Below, piece after piece: positions 17,576-27,197 of a DNA stretch of 64,000 nucleotides (positions are counted from its first letter, which is position 1; the number at the start of each line of letters is the position of its first letter). The stretch covers positions 1 to 64,000 of the forward strand of contig VJZX01000013.1 in assembly GCA_009663185.1 (NCBI GenBank). Direction: 5' to 3'. The notes beneath the pieces are model-generated. The model was given only the letters and a program-made list of their open reading frames with translations. It was not told the DNA's origin and ran no database searches. The translations under genes and the position numbers were made by a program. This stretch comes from Isoptericola halalbus (GTDB lineage: Bacteria; Actinomycetota; Actinomycetes; Actinomycetales; Cellulomonadaceae).

Positions 17576-19429
17576 GTGGCGCACGAAGGCTGGGGTTCTG
17601 GCTGGTCGGGCGTCGCTCCGCCGGTCGCACCACCGCGCGCACGGCTCGGGCGTCCCGCGCCGGCCCTCCGCAGGGAGCACCGGCGCAAGACCCTGCGCAG
17701 GGTGCTGTGGACCGTCGTCGGGCTCGTGGTCCTGATCCTCGCCCTCGCGGTGTGGCTGGCGGTCGACGTGATGCGCGCCCGCGCGGCGATGGAGGAGGTC
17801 TCGGGGACGATCCTCGGCCTCGAGCAGCGTCTGCGCGAGGACCCGCGGGCTGCGGCGGCCGACCTCACGTCCCTGCAGGCAGCTTCTGAGCGCGCGGCGT
17901 CGGCGACGAGCGGCCCCCTGTGGACGCTGGCCGGGGGAGCCCCGTGGCTTGGCGACGACGTGCGGGCGCTGACTGCGATCACCAGCACCGTCGACCGGCT
18001 GGCCTCGGACGTCCTGCCCCGCCTGTCCGACGCGGCGCAGGCTGTGACGCCTGACCGGCTGGCCCCCCAGGACGGGCGGATCGAGCTGCAGCCGCTCGTC
18101 GACGTGCGTGACGACGTCGTCGCGGCGGACACGGCCGTGGGCTCGGCAATCGAGCGCGTCGCCGCAATCCCGCGCGAGGGACTGGTCGGCCCGCTCGCCG
18201 AGGCCGCAGACCTGCTGAATGCCCAGCTGACGGACGTGCGGATGACGACGGCGACGGCGGCGCGCGCGGTGCAGCTTCTCCCGCCGATGCTCGGTACCGA
18301 TGGGCCGCGGGAGTGGCTGATCCTGGCGCAGAACAACGCGGAGCCGCGCGCGACGGGCGGCATCCCGGGCGCCGTGCTCCTGGTCCGTGCCGACGACGGC
18401 GAGCTGACGTTCGTCGACCAGGCCGGCGCGGTTGACTTCGGACGGTTCGATGAGCCCGTGCTCGAGCTGAGCCCGGCGGAGAACGCACTCTTCGGCCCCG
18501 AGCTGGGCCAGTACGTGCAGGACGTGAACTTCACTCCCGACTTCCCGCGGACGGCGGAGCTGGCCCGCGAGATGTGGCAGACCACTCGCGACGGGGACCC
18601 GCGCGGCGTGCTGTCGATCGACCCCGTGGTGCTGCAGTCGCTGCTCGCCGCGACGGGACCGGTGACCTTTCAGGATCCGGACGGGGCCGACGTCACGCTG
18701 ACCGGTCAGGACGCGGCGGCCTTCCTGCTTTCTGAGATCTACGAGCAGTACGAGGATCCGCAGGTGCAGGACGAGGTCTTCGCCTCCGCCGCCGAGGCTG
18801 TGTTCTCGAGGCTGACGTCGGGCGACCTGGACGCCGCCCGCGTGATCGATGCTCTGGTGTCGGCCGCCCGGGACGGGCGCCTGATGGTGTGGTCGGAGGT
18901 GGAGAGTGAGCAGGATCACATACGCGGTACGGTCCTCTCCGGCGAGCTCCGCGGAGCGGTGCCCACAGCGGCAGGCGGAGTCGCTCCGGAGGTAGGCGTC
19001 TACCTCAACATGTCGACGGCCGGGAAGGTCGGGTACTACCTCCGCACGACGGCGACGGTCGAGGACGCCACGGAGCGCCCGGACGGATCGCAGGAATTCG
19101 TACTGCGCGTGCGGCTCGAGAACACGCTCAGCGAGGGGCGGGCCGACGACCTGCCACGATACGTGCTCGGCTCGGGGCCGGAGGATGGCACGATCCGGAC
19201 GAACCTCCTTGTCTACGCGCCGCTCAATGGCGGGATCCGTGAGGCGCGGTCGGTGAACTCGGGCGCCGAAGGTGTTCTCGCACAGGAGCACGATGGCATC
19301 GTCGTCGGTGCCCGGACGGTCACGGTGGCCCCCGGGGAGATGCAGGAGCTCGAGTACCGGATCGTCTCCGGGAAGGGCCAGCGAGGGAATGTGCGGGTGC
19401 GCCTGACCCCGGGGAGCGCCGTCGACTGA
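17576..19429 (+). CDS. DUF4012-domain membrane-anchored protein
   Basis: 617 residues from a GTG at 17576. One membrane span (VLWTVVGLVVLILALAVWLA, about 43-62) follows a basic cytoplasmic N-terminus; the rest is extracytoplasmic. The DUF4012 domain (PF13196) begins around 190 with 'LLPPMLGTDGPREWLILAQN' and 'EPRATGGIPGAVLLV'. The family is common beside actinobacterial surface-polysaccharide genes; its enzymatic role is unproven. A LytR-like ligation role is speculative. It lies upstream of the LPQTG protein gene. Confidence 0.88.
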   Translation: MAHEGWGSGWSGVAPPVAPPRARLGRPAPALRREHRRKTLRRVLWTVVGLVVLILALAVWLAVDVMRARAAMEEVSGTILGLEQRLREDPRAAAADLTSLQAASERAASATSGPLWTLAGGAPWLGDDVRALTAITSTVDRLASDVLPRLSDAAQAVTPDRLAPQDGRIELQPLVDVRDDVVAADTAVGSAIERVAAIPREGLVGPLAEAADLLNAQLTDVRMTTATAARAVQLLPPMLGTDGPREWLILAQNNAEPRATGGIPGAVLLVRADDGELTFVDQAGAVDFGRFDEPVLELSPAENALFGPELGQYVQDVNFTPDFPRTAELAREMWQTTRDGDPRGVLSIDPVVLQSLLAATGPVTFQDPDGADVTLTGQDAAAFLLSEIYEQYEDPQVQDEVFASAAEAVFSRLTSGDLDAARVIDALVSAARDGRLMVWSEVESEQDHIRGTVLSGELRGAVPTAAGGVAPEVGVYLNMSTAGKVGYYLRTTATVEDATERPDGSQEFVLRVRLENTLSEGRADDLPRYVLGSGPEDGTIRTNLLVYAPLNGGIREARSVNSGAEGVLAQEHDGIVVGARTVTVAPGEMQELEYRIVSGKGQRGNVRVRLTPGSAVD

Positions 19430-19562
19430 CGCTGCTTCTGGGTTTCCAGTCGCCCGAGTGAGGTGCGCATCACAGGATGCCGTGATTCGCTTGCCCCGGG
19501 CGCCGTTGAGTCGCAGCGGCGTCCGTGCCTAGTTCACGGGCTCACAAGCAGGGGGACGCAAG

Positions 19563-20093
19563 ATGAATCTGCGACGCATTACATCCGTTGTCCTGGTCGG
19601 CGGCTTCCTCGCCGCCGCGCCGGCGGTCGCCGTTGCCTACGAGGCTGACGAGTACGACGTCGCGACCAGCGACACCACACCCGAGGTCGGCGAGCCGTTC
19701 ACGGTCACCGTCGAGGGCCCGGACGGCAACCCTGAGATCACGCTCACGATCTCCTCGCCGACCGTCCCCGACAGCGCGATCGAGATCGCCGGTGAGCAGT
19801 CGCTCACCAAGGCGACGACCGACGGCGTGGCCACCTTCACCGTCACGCTCGAGGAGGAGGCGACCTACACGCTGGTCGCTACCGACGCGGACGGCACGGT
19901 GCTGTCCACGCAGACGATCACCGCCGTGGAGGACGCGGCCGCCGCACCGGGTGACCCAGGTGCCGACGGCGGCGGGATGCTGCCACAGACGGGCTCGGAC
20001 GCGATGGCGTACATCGCCGGTGCCGTGCTCCTCGTCGCGGGCGGCGCGGCGGCCGTGGTCTACACGAGCCGACGCCGGCACACCCGCGTCTGA
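19563..20093 (+). CDS. Small LPQTG cell-wall-anchored protein
   Basis: 176 residues. Signal peptide (ITSVVLVGGFLAAAPAVAVA, about 6-25), one Ig-like beta domain (about 30-125), a Gly/Ala/Asp linker, then the sorting signal: LPQTG (about 143-147), hydrophobic span AYIAGAVLLVAGGAAAVVY and basic tail SRRRHTRV. This is a standard sortase substrate linked to peptidoglycan. No sortase gene is in the window. Located between the DUF4012 protein and the second sugar transferase, it may be a wall-bound partner of the polysaccharide (inference). RBS GGGGGA precedes the ATG. Confidence 0.9.
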   Translation: MNLRRITSVVLVGGFLAAAPAVAVAYEADEYDVATSDTTPEVGEPFTVTVEGPDGNPEITLTISSPTVPDSAIEIAGEQSLTKATTDGVATFTVTLEEEATYTLVATDADGTVLSTQTITAVEDAAAAPGDPGADGGGMLPQTGSDAMAYIAGAVLLVAGGAAAVVYTSRRRHTRV

Positions 20094-20176
20094 CGCGATG
20101 GTCGATGCTCCGGGGGCGGCGTGGGGGCGCCCTCCCGGAGCATGCCTTTCCCTGAAGCATGGATGTGGGGGCAACC

Positions 20177-21664
20177 ATGACCATCGAGAAGGAAGTTGAA
20201 CGGCCTGCGCCTATCGCGGTTGGGACGCCTGTGCACCGTCCGCGGGCGATGCACTGGGAACGCTTGGTGCGGCGTCGGACGGCGGCCGCCGACGCGATCG
20301 CGGTTCTCCTGGCTGTGGGGACGGCATACATCGTAAGGTTCGACACTCCGGCGGTTTACGACCTCGGCGACATGGAGATCGGGGAACTCTACGCTCTCCT
20401 CTCCATCGGCCTCTTCATCGGCTGGCTGGTCGCACTTCGTATGGCCGATGCGCGCGACCTCAAGCTCCTGGGGGCCGGCCCTCAGGAGTACGCGCGGGTC
20501 AGCAACGCCACGCTTGCGTTCTTCGGCGTAGTGGCGGTCGTCGCCTACCTGGTCAAGTACGACCTAGCGCGCGGGTACGTGGCCATTGCTCTGCCGCTGG
20601 GGATCGTGCTCCTGAGTCTGGAGCGGTTCATCCTTCGACGGATCCTCGTCCGCGAGCGGGAGCAAGGACGCCACCTCTCGACAGCGCTCGTGGTGGGCGG
20701 ACGAGACACGGTGGCGCACCTCATCGGCGAGCTGCGTCGTAATCCGCAAGCAGGGTTCGACGTCGTGGCTGCCTGCGTCCCGGGTGCAGACGCGGCTTCG
20801 GACGAGGACATCGACGGCATCCCGGTCGTCGGCTCGGTTCCGAACGCAGCCGACTTTGCCGGCCGCAATGCGATCGACGCCATCGTCGTGACCGGCTCGG
20901 ACCTCGTCACGCCACCTGTTCTCAAGCGGATCGCCTGGGACCTCGAGCCATACGGGACAGACCTCGTACTCGCGCCCGCGTTGACGGACGTGGCCGGCCC
21001 GCGGATCCACACGCGGCCTGTGGTGGGCGTTCCTCTTCTGCACGTCGAGGCGCCCGGGTACTCGGGACCCCAGCACGTCCTCAAGCGAGTGTTCGACGTC
21101 GTCGGGGCGTCGCTTCTAGTTGTGCTCTTCTTGGTACCGCTGCTTCTGACCGCCATCGCCATCAAGGCGACGAGCCGCGGTCCGGCGTTCTTCCGCCAGG
21201 AGCGCATTGGCGTTGGGGGGAAGCCTTTCACCGTGCTCAAGTTCCGCTCGATGGTGGTGAATGCAGAATCACACCTCGAAGACGTGCTGGGGGAAGGTAA
21301 CATCGGAGTCTTCTACAAGCCCAAGAACGACCCGCGGGTGACTCGCGTCGGCCGATTCATCCGGCGGTACTCGATCGACGAACTTCCGCAGCTGTTCAAC
21401 GTCCTGAGCGGAAGCATGAGCCTGGTCGGGCCACGCCCGCAGGTGCGGATCGAGGTGGAGCAATACGACGACGAGGTAGGTCGACGGCTTCTCGTCAAAC
21501 CTGGGGTGACTGGACTCTGGCAGGTCTCCGGGCGCAACAACCTCACCCTCGAGGAGAGCGTGCGCCTCGATCTCTACTACGTCGAGAACTGGAGTATGGC
21601 TGGAGACCTGATGATCTTGCTGCGAACGCTTCGAGCGGTGGTGGGTCGTGACGGCGCGTACTAG
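20177..21664 (+). CDS. Exopolysaccharide polyprenyl glycosylphosphotransferase (second copy)
   Basis: The ATG at 20177 is preferred because GGGGG (20166-20171) sits five bases upstream; an in-frame ATG at 20159 is possible. 495 residues: N-terminal membrane bundle, Rossmann-like middle, and C-terminal sugar transferase domain with [39 protein letters not shown] and [20 protein letters not shown]. Same architecture as 13391-14896, ending in the same '..GAY'. It probably starts the repeat unit made by the adjacent glycosyltransferases. Confidence 0.93.
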   Translation: MTIEKEVERPAPIAVGTPVHRPRAMHWERLVRRRTAAADAIAVLLAVGTAYIVRFDTPAVYDLGDMEIGELYALLSIGLFIGWLVALRMADARDLKLLGAGPQEYARVSNATLAFFGVVAVVAYLVKYDLARGYVAIALPLGIVLLSLERFILRRILVREREQGRHLSTALVVGGRDTVAHLIGELRRNPQAGFDVVAACVPGADAASDEDIDGIPVVGSVPNAADFAGRNAIDAIVVTGSDLVTPPVLKRIAWDLEPYGTDLVLAPALTDVAGPRIHTRPVVGVPLLHVEAPGYSGPQHVLKRVFDVVGASLLVVLFLVPLLLTAIAIKATSRGPAFFRQERIGVGGKPFTVLKFRSMVVNAESHLEDVLGEGNIGVFYKPKNDPRVTRVGRFIRRYSIDELPQLFNVLSGSMSLVGPRPQVRIEVEQYDDEVGRRLLVKPGVTGLWQVSGRNNLTLEESVRLDLYYVENWSMAGDLMILLRTLRAVVGRDGAY

Positions 21665-21773
21665 CCTGCCAGACCCTGATGGAAGTTGCTACTGAGGCTG
21701 GCGGTGCCGCTGGGCTTCCAGGTTGTGCAACGAGTCGACCACGGGCACCACACGATAAGGGGGTAGACGCGCC

Positions 21774-23075
21774 GTGCACCTCGTGGTGTCCCTTGCGATC
21801 GCAGCGCTCTCGGTCATCGTTCTGAAAGGCTCGATCTCCCGACTGTTTGAGCAGGTACGAGTTCCTGGGCGCGGCGCAATCGGCCTTGCTACGATCGCCC
21901 TAATATGGGGCGGATTCTTCAGCGACACTTCGGCGGCGGCCGGGCGCCCCGGCGCAAAGCTAGCGATGATCTTTGTGTTCGGCGCGCTCGTTCTCGTTGC
22001 GCCGCGCACACAACCGAGCGGGCCAGGTCGTCCGACATTGAACCCGATGGTTGCCATCGTGTTCTTGTGGCTCTGGCTGTTCCTCACCAATGCCGTACGC
22101 AACCCGGACCTTCCAGGCATCCTCCTCGCTGGCCGCTTCGCTTCCGGGTTGCCATGGATCGTCCTACTGCTGAGTTGGCGCCGTACGCCAATCAACCCGG
22201 AGCTATTGTCTGCCGTGGCGAGCAGCGGCTTAGCTCTCGTGGGAATTACCGCGCCATTCCTCCGTGAATCTGGATGGCGCGCGTGCGATCAGTACAAGTG
22301 CGGTGTTTTCGGAGGTTCGTTTGTCGGCCCGTTCACTTCAGAAAACTACATCGGCCAGCAGGCAATTCTGGTTGGCGCGCTCGCACTCGTGTCACTGGGC
22401 TGGAAGCGTTCACGTCAAGTCCAGATCCTGGTCGTTCTGCTGCTCGCGGCGACCGAATCACGAACCGCTCAAGTTGCCCTAGTTGCGGCGCTTGCCGCGC
22501 TACTCCTCGTGGGCCTCCACCGCTTCATCACGCGGCGCTCGTCATCGGGACCGCTCGCTTCAACCGTCGTCGCACTGCTGACGCCCTCCCTGTTTGTGAC
22601 AGCAGCCCTCGCGCTCTTCTTTCGGGCCGAGCCAGGGAGTTATAGCAATCGCGGCAACATCTGGATTCGGGCGCGTTCCGTGCTCCAGGACGACCTGGTC
22701 ACTGGATTGGGAATAGACCGCTGGGACCAGTTGCAGGCGGTCGGAGCGCTACCGGTCCACTATCCCCACAGCGTGTACGTTCTTATCATGTTCGCTGGAG
22801 GAGCGATCGGGCTCGTTGCGTTCGTCGCGTGGGTCTTGACATGCATTAGGGCGACGGCGCGCGGCTCCAAAGGTCCCTTCGCGGCACTTGTGTTCAGCGT
22901 TGTGTTCTTGACCGTGGGTCTGCTCGAAGTCACTTGGAATCCGCTGACCGTTGACGGTCTTACATGGCACGCGTTGGCACTGATATCGCTCACCAGTCCT
23001 GCAAGGATGGGTCACGAAAGAGCACTCCTTGGTAGGATCCGGCGTCGGCAACCCATCAGTCGGGAGCTCGTGTGA
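21774..23075 (+). CDS. Wzy/O-antigen-ligase-like polysaccharide polymerase
   Basis: 433 residues from GTG 21774, with about 10-11 membrane segments and a large periplasmic loop in the C-terminal half (SYSNRGNIWIRARSVLQDDL, then GIDRWDQLQAVGALPVHYPH). This loop, with Arg and His residues and 'HYPHSVYV', matches the O-antigen ligase/Wzy superfamily (compare 'PHNxyl'). It likely polymerises undecaprenyl-linked repeat units outside the membrane. GC content is visibly lower than in flanking genes. The stop overlaps the next start (GTGA). Confidence 0.8.
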   Translation: MHLVVSLAIAALSVIVLKGSISRLFEQVRVPGRGAIGLATIALIWGGFFSDTSAAAGRPGAKLAMIFVFGALVLVAPRTQPSGPGRPTLNPMVAIVFLWLWLFLTNAVRNPDLPGILLAGRFASGLPWIVLLLSWRRTPINPELLSAVASSGLALVGITAPFLRESGWRACDQYKCGVFGGSFVGPFTSENYIGQQAILVGALALVSLGWKRSRQVQILVVLLLAATESRTAQVALVAALAALLLVGLHRFITRRSSSGPLASTVVALLTPSLFVTAALALFFRAEPGSYSNRGNIWIRARSVLQDDLVTGLGIDRWDQLQAVGALPVHYPHSVYVLIMFAGGAIGLVAFVAWVLTCIRATARGSKGPFAALVFSVVFLTVGLLEVTWNPLTVDGLTWHALALISLTSPARMGHERALLGRIRRRQPISRELV

Positions 23076-24157
23076 ACTTGCGGATAGTGTTCATTGTCTC
23101 CGCTCTCGAGCCGCGGCTGGGCCTTGAGCGCGCCGTTATCGATTTGGCACATGCACTGGTGGAGAGTGCCACGGTCGAAATCTTGTGCATCGGAGGTCCT
23201 GTTCCATCGGACATAGATGAAAGAGTAGGAGTCTCGACGCTCGGTATGAACCTACTTCGCTGGAGGCGCGTCGCATCGATCAGGCGGATCCGCCGGTGGC
23301 TGCGCCGAACGCGAGCGGACCAGGTCGGCGTAAGGTGCGTGTATGTGGCGTGTGGTGTCTGGACTGCACTCCCGGCGCTGCTCGCCGGCCATAGGGGTGT
23401 CATCGTCTGGGAGCATTCGCTAAGTCGTGGCCGTACGAGGATCTTGGCGGAGAGGCGCTTGGCGGTGGCACAGCTCCTGGCTAGGTCACTCTACCCGCGT
23501 GCGCCGCTGGTCGTCGCTGTCAGCGAAGCATTGGCCAATGACATGCGTGGCTGGTCGTCGAGGATGTCGGAACGCGTGATCAGCATCCCGAACGTGGTGA
23601 ACCAACCACCGGCGCCGCTGCCTACGCCAGATCCGGATCTGCCGCTTCGGGTGTTGGCGGTCGGATCGTTGACCCAATTGAAGAACCAGGAACTTCTCGT
23701 GGACGCGATGAAGCACCTTCCCACTTCCGCGAAGGCTTGGATTGTCGGCTCGGGCCCATATGAGGTTAAACTGAGGCAGCGCATCCAAAGCCTGGGTCTA
23801 GCTGATCGCGTGCTCCTGAAGGGATTCCAGGACGGTCGAGAACTAGTGTCGGCTTTCAGGTGGGCGAATGTGTTTGCCCACCCGTCACTAAGCGAGACTT
23901 TCGGCATGGTGCTCTTTGAGGCGGCTCACCACGGGCTTCCCGTCGTTGCCCTCGACCGACCCGTGATGGCTGATGTCGTCGGATCGCTTGTTCCAGGGAT
24001 GGTGTCCACGCTGGACCCTGCGTCGTTTGGGAACTGCCTGAAGGTGGTGCGCTCCAAAGTGACTGAAGGGGACATCGCCGAGGGCAAACGACTCCGAGCC
24101 GAGTACTGCTCATCGGCGAGTGTTGCCGCACGCTGGATGGAGGCGCTTCAAGAATGA
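23072..24157 (+). CDS. Family 4 glycosyltransferase
   Basis: 361 residues, GT-B fold. The C-terminal nucleotide-sugar domain shows RVLAVGSLTQLKNQELLVDA (about 190-209), AWIVGSGPYEVKLRQRI and the EX7E-like HPSLSETFGMVLFEAAHHG (about 271-289). It is a retaining transferase adding one sugar to a lipid-linked intermediate; donor unknown. It overlaps both neighbours by four bases (GTGA and ATGA), so it is translationally coupled. Confidence 0.9.
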   Translation: MNLRIVFIVSALEPRLGLERAVIDLAHALVESATVEILCIGGPVPSDIDERVGVSTLGMNLLRWRRVASIRRIRRWLRRTRADQVGVRCVYVACGVWTALPALLAGHRGVIVWEHSLSRGRTRILAERRLAVAQLLARSLYPRAPLVVAVSEALANDMRGWSSRMSERVISIPNVVNQPPAPLPTPDPDLPLRVLAVGSLTQLKNQELLVDAMKHLPTSAKAWIVGSGPYEVKLRQRIQSLGLADRVLLKGFQDGRELVSAFRWANVFAHPSLSETFGMVLFEAAHHGLPVVALDRPVMADVVGSLVPGMVSTLDPASFGNCLKVVRSKVTEGDIAEGKRLRAEYCSSASVAARWMEALQE

Positions 24158-25143
24158 TGGACGAACTGGAGCTGGAGCAGGTGGGCACCGGGGTGGACTG
24201 GGCGGAGCTCGAGAGGGCAGGGGTTTCCGTCGTCATCCCCACGGTTCTGAGACCTGAACTGTACCGGGCACTCGATTCGGTTCGTAGACAGACCTTCACC
24301 GGGGAGGTACAGGTGGTTGTAGTTCTCGACCTTCCGGGTGATGTCGACGTTGGGCGGCTTCGCAACTTCCTGGCGGACGGTGATGTAGTTGTCTTCACTG
24401 GAGGTGGACGCGGCGCCGGATACGCGCGCAACCTAGGTGTGCAGGCTGCCGAAGGACGATGGGTTGCGTTCCTTGACGATGATGATGAGTGGCTGGCAGA
24501 GAAGCTCGAGAGCCAGCTGCTATTGGCGGAGACAGTCCGGCGGCCGGAAAGAACAGTGGTTTCGTCACGTGCAGTGTACGGGAACGTAGCGAGCTCCGCG
24601 GGGTCAACACCAGTCCCGCGCCAACTTATCGACGGCGAGCGCGTGGAGGACTACCTCTTCTTCAAGCGAACGCCTTCGGTCGGACGCGCGACCCTGTTCA
24701 CGCCTACGCTCCTTGTTTCTCGGCGCCTCGCAGAAGAAGTCGCGTGGGCGACAGACCTCCCCCGCCATCAAGATTGGGACTGGCTCGTACGGTTGCGTCG
24801 GGCCGGTGCTGACATAGTGCAGCATCCGGACGTCTTGGTCAGAGTCTGGCCCGGGAGCGCTGATTCAATTTCCTCCGGAGCGGATTGGCAAACATCGTGT
24901 CACTGGGTCGCCTCTCAGGATGATTGGAGTCGACGCACGAGGAGTGACTTTATTGCTAGCGTGACGCTCCGATACGCGCTGCAAGCTCGATCATGGACGG
25001 GAGTCAGGACGTCGATACGTGAAATCTCACGTACTCGACGCCTTCCGAGCTTGGAAGCGAGTGGTTCGGCGCTGATCGGCGTCATACCGCGCCGACTCAT
25101 CAATCGCTTGCTTGCTGGTTGGCGAAGATCCGCGCGGCGATAG
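24154..25143 (+). CDS. Family 2 glycosyltransferase
   Basis: 329 residues, GT-A fold. [20 protein letters not shown] (about 24-43), then [28 protein letters not shown] with the DDD metal-binding cluster (about 109-112), and a later DWDWLVRL segment typical of the acceptor side. An inverting transferase using a nucleotide sugar. Starts with ATGA overlap; the stop is followed by a strong ribosome site (GAGGAGGG, 25143-25150) for the acyltransferase. Confidence 0.9.
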   Translation: MMDELELEQVGTGVDWAELERAGVSVVIPTVLRPELYRALDSVRRQTFTGEVQVVVVLDLPGDVDVGRLRNFLADGDVVVFTGGGRGAGYARNLGVQAAEGRWVAFLDDDDEWLAEKLESQLLLAETVRRPERTVVSSRAVYGNVASSAGSTPVPRQLIDGERVEDYLFFKRTPSVGRATLFTPTLLVSRRLAEEVAWATDLPRHQDWDWLVRLRRAGADIVQHPDVLVRVWPGSADSISSGADWQTSCHWVASQDDWSRRTRSDFIASVTLRYALQARSWTGVRTSIREISRTRRLPSLEASGSALIGVIPRRLINRLLAGWRRSARR

Positions 25144-25156
25144 AGGAGGGTTTCCC

Positions 25157-25750
25157 ATGTGGCGGCTCGGACTACTATGCTTCTACGCTCTTACGCGATG
25201 GCTTCCGCCTTCGTGGTATCCAGGTGGGAGACTTTGGCGCGTCGCGCGTGCATGGACCGCGGGTAGTGCATTGATGAATCGGGGCCGATCGGTCAACATC
25301 GAGCATGGCGCGTACATCGGCCTTGGCCGGAGCCTATCCATAGGCGACAGGTCAAGCGTTGGAGTGCGCGCGGAGATTCACGGCCCGGCGACGATTGGTC
25401 GAGACGTCATGATGGGTCCTGAGGTACTCGTGTACGCTCTCGCGCATGGCACTGAGCGTCTAGATATTCCAATGATTGACCAAGGATATGCGCCGCCGAG
25501 GCCCGTCACGATCTGCGACGATGTTTGGATCGGTGCCCGCGCGATCATTCTGCCAGGAGTCACGGTAGGCAGCGGGTCCGTTGTAGGTGCGGGCGCTGTT
25601 GTGACGAAGGACGTCCCGCCTCACTCAATCTGTGTCGGGAATCCCGCGCGTGTGGTGAGGGCTCGGGACGGCGCGAAGGGATCCGATCGGAACCCCGCTG
25701 GTCGAGATGCATATGCGAACGGGCATGGCTACGATGGCACGCTCTCATAG
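25157..25750 (+). CDS. Hexapeptide-repeat acyltransferase (WcaF/Maa-like)
   Basis: The ATG at 25157 follows GAGGAGGG by six bases; 197 residues. A left-handed beta-helix made of hexapeptide turns runs from '[20 protein letters not shown]' to '[20 protein letters not shown]' with end cap VGNPARVVR. The probable catalytic His is in YALAHGTER. Family members O-acetylate sugars using acetyl-CoA, so it likely decorates the polysaccharide. The 3' end overlaps the flippase start. Confidence 0.88.
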   Translation: MWRLGLLCFYALTRWLPPSWYPGGRLWRVARAWTAGSALMNRGRSVNIEHGAYIGLGRSLSIGDRSSVGVRAEIHGPATIGRDVMMGPEVLVYALAHGTERLDIPMIDQGYAPPRPVTICDDVWIGARAIILPGVTVGSGSVVGAGAVVTKDVPPHSICVGNPARVVRARDGAKGSDRNPAGRDAYANGHGYDGTLS

Positions 25751-27005
25751 GGCCTCGGGAATTGGCGGCGCGTTCGGCCGCATGACCGGTGTGCTTCTTG
25801 CGGGCCAATTCGCGAGGGTGGCAGTGCAGGCAGCATACTTCGTCGTCTTGGCTAGGTCCCTCGGTGTAAGAGCGTTTGGGGAGTTTGCGGCGATAGTCGC
25901 GCTGTCGGCGCTTCTGGTTCCGTTCAGCGCCCTCGGGAGCATCGTCCTTCTCATACGAAACGTTGCACGCGACGCGAGCTCAGCTGCAGCGCAGTGGGGG
26001 AACGCGGTCGTCCTGACGCTGACTTCGGGCAGCCTGATGGCGCTGGTGCTGGCATCGCTCGCGCCGGTCGTCGCGCCTCCCGGCGTTTCGGTTCCGACGG
26101 TGATGCTCGTCGCGCTTTCGGAACTGGTTCTCGCACGCCTCGTCGAGACGGCCGGGCTCGTTGCTCAGGCTCAAGACCGGCCCAGCCGACTTGCCATCTA
26201 TCCAGTGATGCTCAACGGCCTGCGATTGGGTGCCGTTCTATGGCTCGGCAGCGCGGGTAGTCTGGGCCTGGAAAGGTGGGCGGTCGTGTACACATTGGCT
26301 TCGGCTGTCGTCGCTTGTGTTGCCGTAGGAGAAGTTACCTACTCGATCGGACGCTTCACGACGGACTTGCGCTCGTACGCAGCGGAGTGGCGCGACGGCA
26401 TGCTGTTTGCGGCCGGCCTCTCCGCGCAGACAATCTATAACGATATTGACAAAGCGATGCTCGGGAGGCTCTCTGGCGGATTCGAGACGGGGTTGTATGC
26501 GGCAGCGTACCGGGTGATTGATATGCTCTATACGCCTGTTCGTGCAGTCGCATCTGCCGCATATCCGCGCTTCTTCCGATATGGGGCCGCCGGACCCGCA
26601 TCTGCGGTTCGCTTCGCGCGCAGTCTAGCGCCGTTCGTCGTCGGATATTGCCTTCTGGCATCGATCACTCTGTTCTTTGCGGCGGATCTCGTTGCGGTCG
26701 TGCTGGGTCCAGAATACGGGGCTGCAGGCGCCTTCATTCGCGCGCTTGCCATCCTGCCGCTGCTCCGGGGAGTGGCTTACCTTGCTGCTGACAGCCTCGC
26801 GGGTATAGGGAGACAGGGGGCGCGGACTCTGCTTCAAATCGCAACGGCGATTCTCAACCTTCTCCTTAACGTTTGGCTGATCCCGAGCCATGGGGCGGTT
26901 GGCGCGGTGATTTCAAGCGTGCTGTGCGATGCGCTGCTGGCGGCGGGATTCTGGGTGATTCTTTTAAGACTCCGACGTCGTGAGGTGACCTGGGGTGCGC
27001 CGTAG
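25707..27005 (+). CDS. Wzx-like polysaccharide flippase
   Basis: 432 residues if started at 25707, overlapping the acyltransferase by 44 bases. Nearby ATGs at 25713, 25725 and 25734 are also in frame, and none has a clear ribosome site. About 12-14 membrane segments in the MATE-like oligosaccharide flippase superfamily: '[20 protein letters not shown]', '[20 protein letters not shown]' and the tail '[20 protein letters not shown]' are typical. It moves the lipid-linked repeat unit across the membrane to the Wzy-like polymerase. Confidence 0.88.
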   Translation: MHMRTGMATMARSHRASGIGGAFGRMTGVLLAGQFARVAVQAAYFVVLARSLGVRAFGEFAAIVALSALLVPFSALGSIVLLIRNVARDASSAAAQWGNAVVLTLTSGSLMALVLASLAPVVAPPGVSVPTVMLVALSELVLARLVETAGLVAQAQDRPSRLAIYPVMLNGLRLGAVLWLGSAGSLGLERWAVVYTLASAVVACVAVGEVTYSIGRFTTDLRSYAAEWRDGMLFAAGLSAQTIYNDIDKAMLGRLSGGFETGLYAAAYRVIDMLYTPVRAVASAAYPRFFRYGAAGPASAVRFARSLAPFVVGYCLLASITLFFAADLVAVVLGPEYGAAGAFIRALAILPLLRGVAYLAADSLAGIGRQGARTLLQIATAILNLLLNVWLIPSHGAVGAVISSVLCDALLAAGFWVILLRLRRREVTWGAP

Positions 27006-27197
27006 GACACCGTCCGGGTGCTCACCGCTTTCGCGGCTGTGGGACGCAGCGAGAGTTTCCGCAGGACCGCGTGTATGCCGGTTGGTGCGGGCTCGAGCTT
27101 CGTCGGGCACGTCGGCGCGACGGTCGTTACGATCAGTGCTGTTCGGCGTCCTGTTGCGGACTTCCCTCCGACCTGCGCCGAGTAGAGAGGACTCGCC

